From positions 570,259 to 634,258 of the forward strand of contig NW_017265143.1 in NCBI RefSeq assembly GCF_001638985.1: a DNA stretch of 64,000 nt, read 5' to 3'. This stretch comes from Phycomyces blakesleeanus NRRL 1555(-) (Eukaryota; Mucoromycota; Mucoromycetes; Mucorales; Phycomycetaceae). Below the pieces are notes generated by a model, which made no database searches, was not told the origin of the DNA, and saw only the letters and a list, made by a program, of their open reading frames with translations. A program made the position numbers and the translations under genes. Below, piece after piece: positions 34,234 to 46,961 of the stretch. The number at the start of each line of letters is the position of its first letter. Within the stretch, counting starts at the first letter, position 1.

Positions 34234-35666
34234 ATGACATTTAAGGACCGTACAAACGAATTCCATGCAATTGCAGACAGAATACGCTCTCGTAGCCACG
34301 TGCCCAATGCTCTCGAACGTCGGTCTCTCATCCAGTCTCCATCTCCCAGTGGACAGCAAGCCTCTCGCAGTGAATTTTCTCTGATGGCAGCAGAAATTAG
34401 TCGAAACATCACTAGTACAGCCGGAAAACTTGAGAAACTTACTAAATGTAAGTAAGTTTCATATATGCACGCAAAATAGATAGGTAGATAGCTAGCCAAT
34501 AATGAAAAAAAAAACAGAGAGAGGAAAATATGATGTGTACTAATAGGTTGTAGTGGCCAAACGAAAGACGTTGTTTGACGATAAGCCAGTGGAGATTGGC
34601 GTAAGTAATCTGGCCAATCCAGAAAACAGAAGGACTGATGGATAGGTTTAGGAATTGACGTTTATTATCAAACAAGACATTGCCAAACTTAATCGACAGA
34701 TTGCAATGCTCCAAGACTATACCAAGCGTCAGAAGCAGTCATCGAAGCAGGCATCTGAGCATACTTCAAATGTAGTCATTACATTGCAAAGTAAGCTGGC
34801 AGACACTTCTATGAGTTTTAAGGATGTATTGGAGATTCGGACTGAAGTAAGTAGATGAGATTATGGATGGGGAATTGGGGGCTTCGTATAATTGTGGCAA
34901 TTCTGATGAAGTTTTGTGGCTATTTCATATTTGTGTAAATAGAATATGAAGATGACAAAAGATAAGCGGGATCAGTTCCTGTTCTCTGCAGCAGAGCAGT
35001 CTGGGCCGCCTGCTCTGGGTAAAGGACAAAGGAGACAGACTGAAGCAGAAGTAGTGACTTATGCGGGTTCGACATCCTTTCTAGCCAATTCACCGCTCTT
35101 AAAATCACGTCGGCGCCCCAACAACGAACGAACGCAGACACCGGTAGCATCAATAGGAGGTAGTGGTATCGGCAACAACAATGGAGGATATGTTCCTCAG
35201 GATGAGCCAGAATCCACATTGTCGTTGGGCATTCCGATGCTCACGCCTCAACAACAGCAGGAACAAATGATGGTTCTGGAACAAGATCGATACATTGATC
35301 ATCGGTCCACAGCTATCGAAAGTATTGAGAGTACGATTGCCGAGTTGGGAGGTATCTTCCAACAATTGGCCACAATGGTTGCAGAACAGCGAGAGACCGT
35401 ACAACGGTAGGATTATTGATATGTTCCGCAATTACTGTTGTCTACTCAACACTTTATGTATATATGTGTGTGTGTCTTTCTCGGTTTTTATTCTTCTTCT
35501 TTTTTATAGCATTGATCAAAATACGGATGACATTGAAATGCATGTAATGGGTGCTCAGAGAGAATTGCTGAAGTATTACACAAACATCAGCTCAAATCGA
35601 TGGCTAATTATCAAGATCTTTGTCACAATTGTCTGCTTCTTCTTACTCTTTACCCTTATCATGTAA
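34234..35666 (+). CDS. sed5: Syntaxin-5/Sed5 family Qa-SNARE
   Basis: Five exons, 34234-34447, 34554-34600, 34652-34846, 34943-35406 and 35510-35666, give 358 residues. The N-terminus MTFKDRTNEFHAIADRIRS carries the Sed5-type N-peptide that binds the Sly1 SM protein. The Habc region includes LAKRKTLFDDKPVEI and ELTFIIKQDIAKLNRQI. The SNARE helix runs from about residue 270, with IAELGGIFQQLATMVAEQRE and the zero-layer Gln at 301. SSNRWLIIKIFVTIVCFFLLFTLIM is the C-terminal membrane anchor. Sed5 drives fusion of ER-derived vesicles with the cis-Golgi and intra-Golgi traffic. The SNARE helix is split by an intron in phase 2, and splicing completes QRIDQNTDDIE. The model is well supported throughout. 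Confidence 0.95.
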
Positions 35667-35975
35667 AACCAAACGAGCAAACCCCACAAGGACCTTGATT
35701 TTTAGAGTCATGCTCGTTACGTCACGCTCGTACACTTGCCCCGCTTTTTTTTTTCTCTTTAGAAGAGCACTATACACTGTGCTTCTTTTTGCTTCTTTCT
35801 CTTCTTTTTTGATAGATAAAAACAAAACAAATCTTCTTTATTATTTAACTAAAAAAACGAGCTCAAAAAGAAAAAGTGTGAGATACCACTCTGTACCTTT
35901 GGATGCCTCATTTGCTGGATCATCTATAAGGAAAGGAAAGAAAAAAATAAACTGCGCGGTTCAACAGTAATTGCC
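35667..35975. other. Spacer between Sed5 and SAP-domain gene
   Basis: 309 bp between two + strand genes, T-rich then purine-rich. It holds the 3' end of Sed5 and the leader of the next gene. No separate feature was seen. Confidence 0.6.
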
Positions 35976-37946
35976 ATGGACTACTATACGATGAACCATG
36001 ATGACCGCCCATCCTTTGACTCCTCCCCACACGACTACTTCTTGTTTGACTCGAATGATATCAACATAGGTCATTCCGACATTGATTCAGCAGGGGTAGA
36101 CTATGAGTCATTGGTTAACACAAACCGAGAATTGGTGGTACAACCCTTTGACAGTACAGAGAATAATGAACACCAAGCAATTCTGCTTTCAGACCCTACT
36201 TATGTTCGCCAACAACAGCTTCTTCAAGGCAAAAAAGAAGTAGAGCTCAGAGATCAACAAGGATGTGGCGTAGAAGAAGAAAGGCACTATGACCCCTCGT
36301 TACGATCAAATTTGACCGCCAGGCTCGATTTTCAAGAGCAACATCAACATCAACATCAACATCAATACCAACATGAATACCAACCCCAACCACAACCACA
36401 ACCATATAAGCATCAATACCAAAGTCAGTTTTTTTCTCACACTTCACCTTCGCTCTCACCCTCGCCTACTGTTGCTCCCTCTACAAGCACAAAACAGTGG
36501 AGGGAACCCAGTTCCTCCAGCCCTCGAAAGATAACACGCCCAATTTCACAAATAATTCCTGTTTCTTCTTCTTCTACTTCTTCTGTTGAGATTGATAAGG
36601 GTCTTTCGGCAAAAATTGATCATCAACGTAGATTCAATGAACTTCAGGCACGTTTCAGAGTGAGTTACGGTAATGGACGCAAACCATCTGGGGGCCAAAA
36701 GTCGGTGGCAGCAACAATATCGTCATCATCGTTGCCATCGTTGCCATCAACACTAGCTAGTACAAATTCTGTTTCCGGTAGTATTAGTACCATGCCGCAG
36801 ATAGCAACATCAGAAATGGAGGAGAGAAGTCAATTAGAAACCCCTGAGCGAGGAAGATCTTTCTCGCCTCCCAAAGATGGGAGCGGGAATCCCCAGTCGC
36901 CTCACTTGGCTACTTCTTTTCCATCCCGCACAATGCCTATCCAGATTCAAAGAGTACAGCGTGCCAATACTGCTCAGCCGTTTGATGCTGAGCAGCATCA
37001 GCGTAGGCTGGATGACCAGCTCGTGAAAACTGACTTTGGAGACATTACTGTGTCAGAACTCAAAGAAATGCTACGGCAAAGAAGCAAGCCGGCTACGGGT
37101 AAAAAAGCCGTATTAATGCAAAGGTTGCAAGATGAGCGTGATATAATCAAGGCCGTTCGCCACTCAAAAACACAGCGCCACTCCCAGCCTCCGCCCGCGT
37201 CTAACCATCAGACCGACGTCTCCCGCCCACGCTCTTTCCAAGGCATCCCCTCTTCTCCTTCTTCTCCTTACATCGGTTCTCTCTCTATAGGACATGCATC
37301 ATCTGTTGATGGTCCTTCATCTGTCCCAAACTCGACTAGCTTTGTACCAGGATCGCCTGCGGGATCAATTGGATCCACTGGCTCTTTGAATCGGTCTATC
37401 GACAATCTCCACATTGGATCTCCTCCGATGGCGCCACAACACATCCGCCGTTATTCGCCTTACTCACCTCGTCCTGCACCATCCCCAAAACAATTTACCG
37501 CTCAATCTTTACCCTCTGCTGACGAATTAACTATCCAGCCTTCATCCTCGTGTTCGTCTTCATCATTGCCGCGTTCTCGCCCTTATCATCCAGCCTGGAG
37601 CACTGGATTTATTGGTGGCTCTGGGAACGGGCGTGCGAAGACATACGCGCCTTTCACTTCATCCAATCTTGCGACTCCTGATAATGATGTTGATGTAAAT
37701 CCTTTTGACACGCTATCTTTTGATACAACTGAGGTTAAAACAGAGACAATGGAATGGCTTGATCCTTCTATGGAAGATATCCTATTGCAAGGTTCCATGA
37801 CTGCATCACCACAGCCAACTCATCTTCCCCTTCCTCTTACACTTCCTATCAATGACACTACAGAGGCACCTCTTGACTTACTCGGAACGCTCAGTCCAGA
37901 GGATTTTATGGCCCTTTTGGGTCATCAGGGCTGGGCTGCCTCATAA
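35976..37946 (+). CDS. SAP-domain protein, putative nuclear regulator
   Basis: An intronless frame of 656 residues with a good ATG context (GCCATGG). Residues ~352-390 form a SAP domain (ITVSELKEMLRQRSKPATGKKAVLMQRLQ), a helix-extended-helix motif that binds scaffold/matrix-attachment DNA. The N-terminal third is acidic, with a His/Gln/Pro-rich repeat region (residues ~125-150, alternating HQ). The regions around the SAP domain are Ser/Pro-rich and disordered. The C-terminus is acidic and hydrophobic (TMEWLDPSMEDILLQ, APLDLLGTLSPEDFMALLG), resembling activation domains. The SAP-plus-acidic-tail layout recalls SRF coactivators of the myocardin type, but no RPEL motif is seen, so that link is only suggestive. 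Confidence 0.8.
   Translation: MDYYTMNHDDRPSFDSSPHDYFLFDSNDINIGHSDIDSAGVDYESLVNTNRELVVQPFDSTENNEHQAILLSDPTYVRQQQLLQGKKEVELRDQQGCGVEEERHYDPSLRSNLTARLDFQEQHQHQHQHQYQHEYQPQPQPQPYKHQYQSQFFSHTSPSLSPSPTVAPSTSTKQWREPSSSSPRKITRPISQIIPVSSSSTSSVEIDKGLSAKIDHQRRFNELQARFRVSYGNGRKPSGGQKSVAATISSSSLPSLPSTLASTNSVSGSISTMPQIATSEMEERSQLETPERGRSFSPPKDGSGNPQSPHLATSFPSRTMPIQIQRVQRANTAQPFDAEQHQRRLDDQLVKTDFGDITVSELKEMLRQRSKPATGKKAVLMQRLQDERDIIKAVRHSKTQRHSQPPPASNHQTDVSRPRSFQGIPSSPSSPYIGSLSIGHASSVDGPSSVPNSTSFVPGSPAGSIGSTGSLNRSIDNLHIGSPPMAPQHIRRYSPYSPRPAPSPKQFTAQSLPSADELTIQPSSSCSSSSLPRSRPYHPAWSTGFIGGSGNGRAKTYAPFTSSNLATPDNDVDVNPFDTLSFDTTEVKTETMEWLDPSMEDILLQGSMTASPQPTHLPLPLTLPINDTTEAPLDLLGTLSPEDFMALLGHQGWAAS
36342..36425 (+). 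repeat. In-frame CATCAA/CAACC repeats coding His-Gln and Gln-Pro
   Basis: Hexanucleotide CATCAA units followed by CAACC-rich units within the SAP-domain gene, coding alternating HQ and QP residues. A likely length-variable segment. Confidence 0.8.
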
Positions 37947-38824
37947 TTCCTTCCAAGATATCATATTCCCTCCCGTTAGGTTTCTTCAAACATCATTAGT
38001 CTGACCAACCCTAAAAAAAATCCAAAAAAAAGAAGAGCCTAACTAACCCTCTTAAGTAAAGAAGCCCACCCTCCCCCTCTTTATTATTCAAATCTCGCTG
38101 TACATTTCCCCAACTTTTGTATCTTTCTTCTTCTTCTTCTTTGATTTCTTAGCTTTTATCCAAACCATATCCTTTTTATTTTTATATCCTTTTATATTTT
38201 ATATTCTATATTTTATTTCATATGAATAGATAAACGGTTCCCATCCTCCTGGTGAACCTGTCCAAAGACCAAGGGTTACTTCATAGACACACCAAATATC
38301 TTACAATTAGACAACAATAATTTTATTTATTTTTTCAAATTAGCACAAGCCTTATAGATCACAGCTTATTATGAGATTATGGTCAAGACTCTCTTTTTTT
38401 CATTTTTATTTATTTCATTTCTCTTTATTAAGGATAAACAGAGTATTTTATTTAACCATATTGATAGTTCGTTACTATATACACTATGGTAATAATAACA
38501 GACTTGGGTGATGTCTAGACAAGATGAATTTCATGAAAGACTGATGATATACTCTTTTCTAGACTGAGATGGTTTTAAGTTTCGACTTCAATTTTACTTG
38601 ATTGCAATTGAAGAGTATAGTGTAGCTATAATATTTATTGAATTATATCATGAATGAAATATGTATAAAGTGTTAATAAAGCCCAAATGTTTAACAGGAT
38701 TGTATGATTCCAACACACACACAGGTAGATATATATGTGTGTGCATGGTTTACAAAGTTGTATTGTTTATATATATATATATATATACATCGCCAAGAAA
38801 GATCAAGAGAAACTAATGCTCGGA
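37947..38824. other. Convergent 3' flanks of SAP and CotH genes
   Basis: C- and T-rich 3' sequence followed by AT-rich DNA with CA and TA repeats near 38713-38788. No further gene. Confidence 0.6.
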
Positions 38825-40246
38825 CTAAACACCCTTTCCAGTAGTGTTGCGCCAAAAATTCATTGTGTTTTCACTCTGCCACTTGATAAATTCTTTGACA
38901 CCAGGAGATGCTATGTGTCCAGTAGGACCATTGACTGCATCCTTGAAGGAGAGAGAATAAGAACCTTTTGAATAAAGGTCCTTTTGTGTTTCGGCATCAA
39001 TGGTCGGTGATGTCAATTTCGGTACTCTACTGTCACTGTTTGAACCAGGAATAAACTTCTTTCCCATGCGAGGAAGAGCTTGATCCCAAGCAACATCTTC
39101 GGTAATCATACGAACAACATCATCAATACGTTTATCTAAGGTCTTAAGGTTGAAAAGCTCCTTGGTGACTTTGACTATCAACTCCTCTAGTCGAGCCTTG
39201 AATGTGGGAACTTGCATAAGTTTGTTGGTAAGCGGACGCAGATGGAAGCCAGGGAAATCCGAGTAATTTCCTGTAGTCATTGATATGGTACTAACAAATC
39301 CAGATCCCATAATCAAGTCGAGATCAGATGGCAGGTATATGTATCGCTTGGCTTTAGTCTCATAATAGAGATAGTAGTTGTTGGACATGGTAAGATACCC
39401 GTCTGAGTAGCCTACAAGAATCTCGAGTGCAATACTAAAGTAGAAATAAAGCCAAAAAAAAAAGGGAGCAGTTTGGAAGGAATAGGTTAAGCTTACTGTA
39501 TGTGTGTATATTGATTTATTTTTTACCAGCGAAGAAAACTTTCGACATCAAGATTGGACTGCCATATTTGCACAGCATCCGGGGTAGTAGTTGGTGCATC
39601 CTTGATAAACTTTGTGAACTCCATTAATGGTCGGTAGTCACCGATGCTGTTTGCTGGATTAGCTTTGATATTGTAAGCTCCAAGGGCATAATTTGTAATG
39701 TTTGGGTAGTAAGATAGATCGGATATAACGCCTGCTAGTAGTGACTCAGTAGTTCGATATTTTCCTTGGTAGAGAATTCCCTGCTTATAGTTTATATCTC
39801 CATTGGCAAACTCATTTTGTATCCAAGGATTCTGATATGCCTCCAAGAATCCAAATAGGCCCAAAGGTTTGTCATTCAGAATAACTCTGTTTATAGCAGA
39901 ATATATAGGATATATAAGTTAGGAGCTTTTCTTTTATTACCTATACTTTCTTTTGTTGTTGTTGTCGTTGGTACTTTACCTGACATAAGAGTATTCGGTA
40001 GAAGCAATACCGACTGACTTCATCACATCATATCCAATAATTTCACGGATATAAGACTGATCAGTAGCAAGAGCACGCAACTTAAGACGACGGTAACCAT
40101 ACAAATGGTTTTTGGCTTTTTTCTTCAATTTTAGGTTGTAGGAAACCTTTTCAAATAAGCGAGAACTATGACCAGACAGTCCGATCTCAATGTCAGAAAA
40201 TGATTGGACATCATGTGGGCTATTCAAAAGTACGTGTGAGAACTTT

Positions 40247-40277
<31 letters not shown>

Positions 40278-40886
40278 GGCTGGAATACTTCTTGAAAGAA
40301 AGTAAGAGTACCTTATGTAAGCCATATTTACAGACACGCTAATATCTTCCATTGAGTTTGTGTGCATATTATCCAATGCAGTCTGATTTCCAGAAAGGTA
40401 GATTGTAGGAATTTCACCATCAATGTGCAAGGGTGACTCAACTCGATTGATTGCCGGAAGAGGAGGAAGGATTGGCTCGACTTTAGATAGAGGAAATGTG
40501 TTCCACTGACGTCCAAAGGTCTCATTCGGAGTACTTTCGCTGGTCTGCTTACGAGAAAAAGGTTCGACCCGGGTGCCATTTGTACCGGCGTTTATTGCAT
40601 AACTGTAACCCTTGGCTGCCTTTGGTGCTGTTCCGGTGTAAAGGATAGGTACTTTGGGAGATTGTGAAAGAGGATATGGTACATTGTCTACAACCACACT
40701 CATAGAATGTTTCCCGCCTGTAAGGGACACAACGCTATACGTTATCTGATCTCCTGTGCTTGAGGCCGAGACAACAACGGCAAGTGCGAAAACTAAACCA
40801 AAGAATATATACATTTATATTCATCATTTGTAAGTCATTCTTAATATATCTATATGTATAGCTTTACCAATAAAAGTTATTCGCAT
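38825..40886 (-). CDS. cotH: CotH-family secreted protein kinase-like (spore coat H) protein
   Basis: Five exons, 40868-40886, 40312-40792, 39980-40219, 39527-39886 and 38825-39434, give 569 residues starting with a signal peptide (MRITFIVFALAVVVSASSTG). CotH features are RRLKLRALATDQSYIREII with K213, VILNDKPLGLFGFLE, and YIYLPSDLDLIMGSG with D404 and D406 as metal-ligand candidates. CotH proteins are atypical secretory kinases of bacterial spore coats that are widespread in Mucorales, where some members act as surface adhesins/invasins. Whether this member does so cannot be told. The C-terminus ends GKGV without a hydrophobic GPI-attachment tail, so it may be secreted rather than anchored. 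Alternatively the start is ATG 40814, inside the first intron and in frame, also with a hydrophobic N-terminus (MYIFFGLVFALAVVV). I prefer 40886 because it is the first ATG after the TATA box. Confidence 0.88.
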
Positions 40887-40947
40887 AGGTAATGGTGTCT
40901 AGTATAATAAGAGTGGGCAATGTGTTGTGGAAAGCTAATTATTTGGC

Positions 40948-40955
40948 TTTTTATA
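40948..40955 (-). promoter_or_regulatory. Candidate TATA box of CotH gene
   Basis: TATAAAAA on the minus strand, 62 bp before ATG 40886. This spacing favours the five-exon model over the downstream start. Confidence 0.45.
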
Positions 40956-43451
40956 AAGCTTTAGACCTTACGTAGGCTAGATAAGTGATTGCAAGCACTT
41001 TTGCATTTTAAAATTAACCGAGTGCCGAGATGGTTTTGGTATACTTATCAAGCTAATTTAAATAGCTCATAAACCTTGGCTATCTTGCCAAATATCCTCT
41101 CATATTTTCTCCAGGTCCATTTATTTATTTTTACTTTACTTTGCTTTATGTACATGATATATATATATATATCTTTACAGCAAATAAACCTATAAACACA
41201 GGGAGAATCTTGAATCTGAGACTTCACCAAAGGGGGCTGTGGTTGACACCCCTAGGATGTTGTCCCGGTCATAGATATTTTATTTTATTTTAGGAAATTC
41301 TTCAAAGGATAACCTATCTTTTCGGTTAAGCCTATAATTTTAAGAAATTGTTATCCAATATACTACTAAGTATCTCGAATGTATAATGATATTCTGTATT
41401 CAATATGTTAAGATAACAATGATCATATTATATGATATATCGATTAAAGATATTTAGATAATGTATATTATTCGCTGAGTCGCATATGTTTGCATACTTT
41501 TCGAATAAAACTTAGCAAAAACACTCTTTGTAAATAAAAAAGATACATAAATAAATAGAAGGCGAGAGCCAAAAGCCCCCTTTGTTCAATAAGATCTTTT
41601 ATATATATATCAAAGATGTATAAAATAATAAGTATTCTTGGTTAAATTATTATTTTTTGTATATGTATAATATCATTGATAAAGATATTTGTATGTGTAT
41701 ATCTATAAAATGGCTCTTCTTGGTATAATAGAATATATATATATATAATGTATTGTTCAAAAGAACTTGTATTTTATGGCGAGCCACCGTACTATTTGTA
41801 TCAATTACAACTGTTATTAAGTATTATGCAACGGTGATACTACACTAAGCAGGGATTAAGGGGAGTAATCTATCACATGTAATTAATTACAGAAAAAATA
41901 TCCTTAATGGTGAAATTATAATGATCTACTGATACAAAGCTGATCATTAATTTACACATTATCGAAATTGCTTTGCTTATGTATTATAGCCCAATAACTT
42001 TCTTTCTTTCCGGTAGATTTGTGTCAAGATTTAACCGTGGTTCTGTACTCTACCGGTTAGTAATAATAATAGTAAAATCCCTGGACTTCTTGCTTTCTTT
42101 ATAGTATTGTTATTCTGAATATCCAGCTTAAAAGCAAAAATAGATAAATATACTTTCGCCTTGTGTCTCACAGATGGAAGTATTTATTCCGACGTAAAAG
42201 AATAATATGAAAGGGGACAATACGTATATATATATTCAGCTTTATAGTTTAATATCTCTGCCGACTCACGGTTTATTGTCGTTGAAGGTAGAATAAAGTG
42301 TATATAAAGTACGTGCTATGTATGTGTTATGTTACTGGGATGTGAGCCTGCCAGGTTCAGTAGCAATGATATGATCTATTCTGAGTCCTGGAGTTTGTAT
42401 TTCACCCAATCTGCGGTGTGTATGCTATATATTCTCTGCATGTTTTAAAGTTGAAATTTACTTGTAAAAGTAAGATAAATGTATATACCTATTACCAAGT
42501 GTTTGCTGTAATTGTAACATTTTGATTACTTTGGAACCTCATTCAGGAAAATTTGTCTACAAGTTTTTTATAGCAGAGCTGTCATTATTCAATTTAGGCG
42601 CCTTCTAAATTAAAATTCGAATTGGCATATTTTATTGGCCAGGCATCGAAGCAAAAGAAAAAATATATTTCAGAAATATACCCTATATATTCTTTATACT
42701 CTATAAAATATTATTCAATACTTACTTGTTGTGTTTATACCGTTGGGTGTTGGCAGATAGCTTTTTGACATTAACAGATAATTCTACCATTTATAGACTA
42801 TGAAATACTTTATAAAAAGGGTCTGAATATATCTGGTTTTGTGGGGTAACTTACAATAATAAAGTACATATTTATTTTTGGCTTGTTCAACCTCGGAAAA
42901 TTTGGGTACTTTATACAATTTTTTTCTTATTCTTTTTATAAATTAAACATGAATTCCAGGGTCCCTCCTCTTTTTATTGTCTCACCTACCAAATGATAAG
43001 TAGCTGTCATTTGGAGTATATTATCGGATATTTACCATCGAATTTGCACTAGGCAGCAGTTAAAAGTTTATAAGCCGAACCAGATCAAATCAAATCAAAT
43101 CAAATCAAATATATACATATCTCATGAAGATGTCTATGTACTACTTACTATAGACTATCAGTTTTGTTAGATTCTTTTTAAGAAAAAAAAAGATTATCTT
43201 TCTTTTTTTGATTGGTCATAGGAATACAAGTCACGCAATAGATATGATCTATTACTGATTGTTGGTATTCAATAATATTTATTACCTTTTAGTATTATTA
43301 TTTTATTATGTTATTTATTCAGTGAGTGTATTGCACTACATATTAAAGGTTTAATCTCAAGCCACTTGTTTTTTTTTGTTTTTTTTTGCTTGGTTAAAGG
43401 TCGCTGTTTTATTTATTTATTTTTTTAATTGCTGTAAACGCAAGTCTAATT

Positions 43452-43482
<31 letters not shown>

Positions 43483-43559
43483 ATTCCATTCTTTTGGTTC
43501 TTTTTTTTTTTTTTACTTCTTCACTCTGTATTCTACTTTTCTTCATATTCAATTGAAAC
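40956..43559. other. Divergent spacer between CotH and purine permease
   Basis: About 2.6 kb of AT-rich DNA without a supported gene. An (AAATC)n array lies at about 43084-43110 and a TA run at 43451-43475, just before the permease leader. Confidence 0.5.
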
Positions 43560-46231
43560 ATGGATCAAAAGGCCTCGTCGTCTTTTCCTGATTCAGAGAC
43601 TATCCCAAGTGGAACTCAGTTCGAAGCGTATGCGCCTCCGAATCCTCCAAACCTGTTCACGATCGTACGTGGACAGGTCCTGACTAAGGAAGGATGGTGG
43701 GGAGATTTTGACTGGAAGAACATGTGTATGCCATCTTTCCTAGTCAAAGGAAAGACCAATGCACCCTTTTGGGGTCTCAACAGTCGTCTCCCACTTGGTC
43801 TGGCTGCTATCATGGGATTCCAACACTCTCTTGCCATGGTAATATATATATATATATATATATTATTCTAGCTTGTATAAATAAGCATACGAAGAAGTTT
43901 TCTGTACAAGTCATTAAGCCTCCTTCTCCCCTTTTCCCCTTTGCAAATTTTAAGTTTAAATATTATATATATATATAAATTAATTGAATTGAATTGAATT
44001 GAATTGAGTTGAATTGAATTGAACTGAACTGAACTGAATTTAACTTTTAATTGAATTGACAGGTCAGTGGTGTTGTTACACCTATCTTGATTATGATTGG
44101 ATCTGGATCGACTTCCCTCAACCTCACATTAGAAGATCAGCAATATCTTCTTTCAGCTGCACTCATTACTTCGGCTATCCTGTCACTTATCCAGATCACT
44201 CGCTTCAAAATATACGGCACAAACTATTACATCGGAACTGGTCTGCTCAGTGTGGTCGGTCCTAATTTTGCCAGTATCCCTGCGACGGCTGCCATCATCA
44301 AAAACATGTACTCAAACGGCTATTGTGAAACTTCTGTTCTCGAAGACGGTACAATCGATTATCTCCCTTGTCCCAAAGCATGGGGTGCCATTCTGGGAAC
44401 CTGTAAGTTTCTTTGTTGCTTTGTTTTACTTAATAACAGTAACACCAACCAAGAAATTTAAAAAAAAAAGCATATCAGAAAAGTTTGAAAATTCATGAGA
44501 TTCTTATTTTACATTTTTTTTTTCTTTTTAAAAAAAAATTAGCTATGGTTTGCTCTTTCTTTGAGATTGGCATGAGCTTCTTGCCTCCCAAGATGATCAA
44601 GCGTATTTTCCCTCCAATTGTCTCTGGTACAACAATCTTGCTTATTGGATGTAGTGTTATTTCTACTGCTTTATCTGATTGGGCTGGTGGATCTGGTAAG
44701 TTAAAAACTAAAAAGACAGCAACAATGAACTCTTATTAATATGGCGTATATGTTTTTTTAATATATATGTATATAGGTGGATGTTCATCTCGTCCTGAGA
44801 CAGGGTACTATTCGCAATGTCCCAATACCGATGCTCCTCATCCTCTTCCCTGGGGCAGCCCTGAATTTATTGGCCTTGGATTTGTTGTATTTGCTACAAT
44901 TCTATTGATCGAAAACTTGGGGTCTTCGTTTATGAAGAGTGCTCAGGTAAATATCATACTAGGTTATTTTTAGTGTACATATTCTGACTTGTGAATATTA
45001 TCAGATTGTTCTTGGATTGATTGTCGGTACTATCGTTGCCGCTGCTTGTGGATACATTGATGATAGTTCTATTACCAGTGCCCCTGTAATTACATTTGTT
45101 TGGGTCAAGACATTCCCAATAACTGTGTATGGCCCAGCTGTCATTCCATTTTTGATTGTTTATCTGGATAATATGCTGGAGAGTATTGGTAAGTTTATCT
45201 TTTATATATATATATATAAATAAATGAGTAGAGTGGATAATGATGTTATGATACGTATATAATGCTAAAAAAACATACACATACAATTGTAGGTGATATT
45301 ACTGCTTCGTGTGATGTTTCGGGTGTAGAGGTTGACGGACCAGCATTCCAAGCACGTATTCAAGGAGGTCTGTTGGCAGATGGTGTCAATTCATTTATTG
45401 CCGCCTGCATGACCATAAGTCCCCTTGTTACTTTTGCCCAGAACAACGGTGTGGTAGCTTTGACAAGGTAAGGGTTATATAAAAATAATATATGTATATA
45501 ATACAGGGGGGGAGGGGATATTCTAGCTCTAGACTGAGAAAGAGAAATTGGCTAAACAGACGGCTGGTTTGTTAATTGATTGATTGATTTTTTTTTCTTT
45601 CTTTATAGATGTGCTAACCGTGTTGCTGGATACTTTTGCTGTTTCTTTATTTTGCTGTATGGAATCTTTGGCAAGATTTCGGCTGTATTCTTGGCCATCC
45701 CAAAGTGTGTATTGGGCGGTATGAATGCCTTTTTGTTTGCTTCTGTCACTGTGTCTGGAATTCGTATTTTGGCTTACCTGCCATGGACCCGTCGCGATCG
45801 TTTTATTACAACCGCATCACTTGCCCTTGGTATGGGTGTCACACTCTGTAAGTACATCTTGAATTTAAATGTCATTACTGTCAGAATTTCTGTCCCTGGT
45901 TGATCAGAATACTAAAACTAATCGATTCTGTAAATACATAACAGGTCCTGGCTGGTTCTCTCATGTGTTTAGCTATAGCGGTAACAACGACTCCCTCAAG
46001 GGTTTCTTGAGTGCTATTGAAACTATTGTGGATACTGGCTACTGTATTGGATCTCTGATGGCCATCTTCCTTAACCTGGTGGTCCCTGCTGAGTGGGGCC
46101 CCGAAACTATGCAGGAAATCGACGAACTTAACCAAAAAGAGCGCGATGAGATTCGTAATGGGTTCCTTACCAGCAGTACCTTGAATGAGGAGCACAATTT
46201 ATCTGAATTGAACGAAAGAGCCAACCCTTAG
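43560..46231 (+). CDS. Nucleobase-ascorbate family purine (xanthine/urate) permease
   Basis: Eight exons, 43560-43838, 44063-44402, 44543-44695, 44777-44946, 45005-45188, 45293-45467, 45609-45847 and 45945-46231, give 608 residues with 12-14 membrane segments. Two hallmarks of the NAT/NCS2 family are present. The QH motif in TM1 is Q88-H89 (GFQHSLAM). The NAT signature QNNGVVALTR is at residues 425-434, matching [Q/E/P]-N-x-G-x4-T-[R/K/G]. Aspergillus UapA carries the almost identical QNNGVIALTR and transports urate and xanthine with protons, so purine specificity is likely. Acidic residues needed for transport lie in GGLLADGVNSF. The C-terminal tail is cytosolic and Glu-rich. All exon phases agree. 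The first intron holds a GAATT microsatellite. Confidence 0.93.
43979..44058. repeat. (GAATT/GAACT)n microsatellite in permease intron 1
   Basis: About 14 pentanucleotide units of GAATT with GAGTT and GAACT variants, ending directly at the 3' splice site of intron 1. Confidence 0.9.
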
Positions 46232-46961
46232 AAATTTGGCTATCTTATCTTGCTTTATTTCATTTAGATATTACATATATAATTTCTCTTTTCAATCAAT
46301 CAATCATTTATTTATTCTTTTATTTTATTCCTTCATATCTCTACATATCTGTCTCTGTTATATAAAGCCTTATTATTGCAACATTAGTAAAACATGTATT
46401 CTCTTTTAGAACAACAATAACAATAATAATATCTATTACACAACCGCATAAAAGTTTATTATTGTTCTGTTCATCCAAAGTGCACAAACAGTCAAAACCA
46501 ATATATAGAAAATAGGGAATCTTTTTTAAAGAAAACCTTGTAAAACTTTAATAGACATACATGCGTATATACATCTACATACATTTGTATATATATATAT
46601 ATATGTATGTATGCCTGTGTGCCTGTGTGCTTGTATGCTTGTATGCTTGTATATACCAAGAAAGAAAGAAGAAAAGAAAAAGAAGGGTGGTTCTGGATGT
46701 AGGAGCTCCTTTATGTTATATATGAAACTCAAGCAAGATTCTACAATTTGTTCTTTCTGTGTCTTTATAGAAAAAGATAAAGCCATTATTATTACTATTA
46801 CTGCTACTATTACTATTACTATTACTACTATTATATTATATTATATTACGCTATGTTGCGTTGTGTTGTGTTGTGTTATATTTTGTATTCTTTTTTTTTC
46901 CTATTTCTCTCTTATTCGCAAAGACAAATTTAAAGGGGGGGTGGGAATGAAAGGGAATATC
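46232..46961. other. Convergent 3' flanks of permease and RAX1-like gene
   Basis: AT-rich with TGTATGCCTGTG-like and TTACTATTA repeats, and a short G-rich run at 46933-46945. No gene. Confidence 0.6.

Noticed and set aside
36247..36459. Val/Asp-repeat frame on the minus strand
   Set aside because: It is antisense of the His-Gln repeats of the SAP-domain gene.
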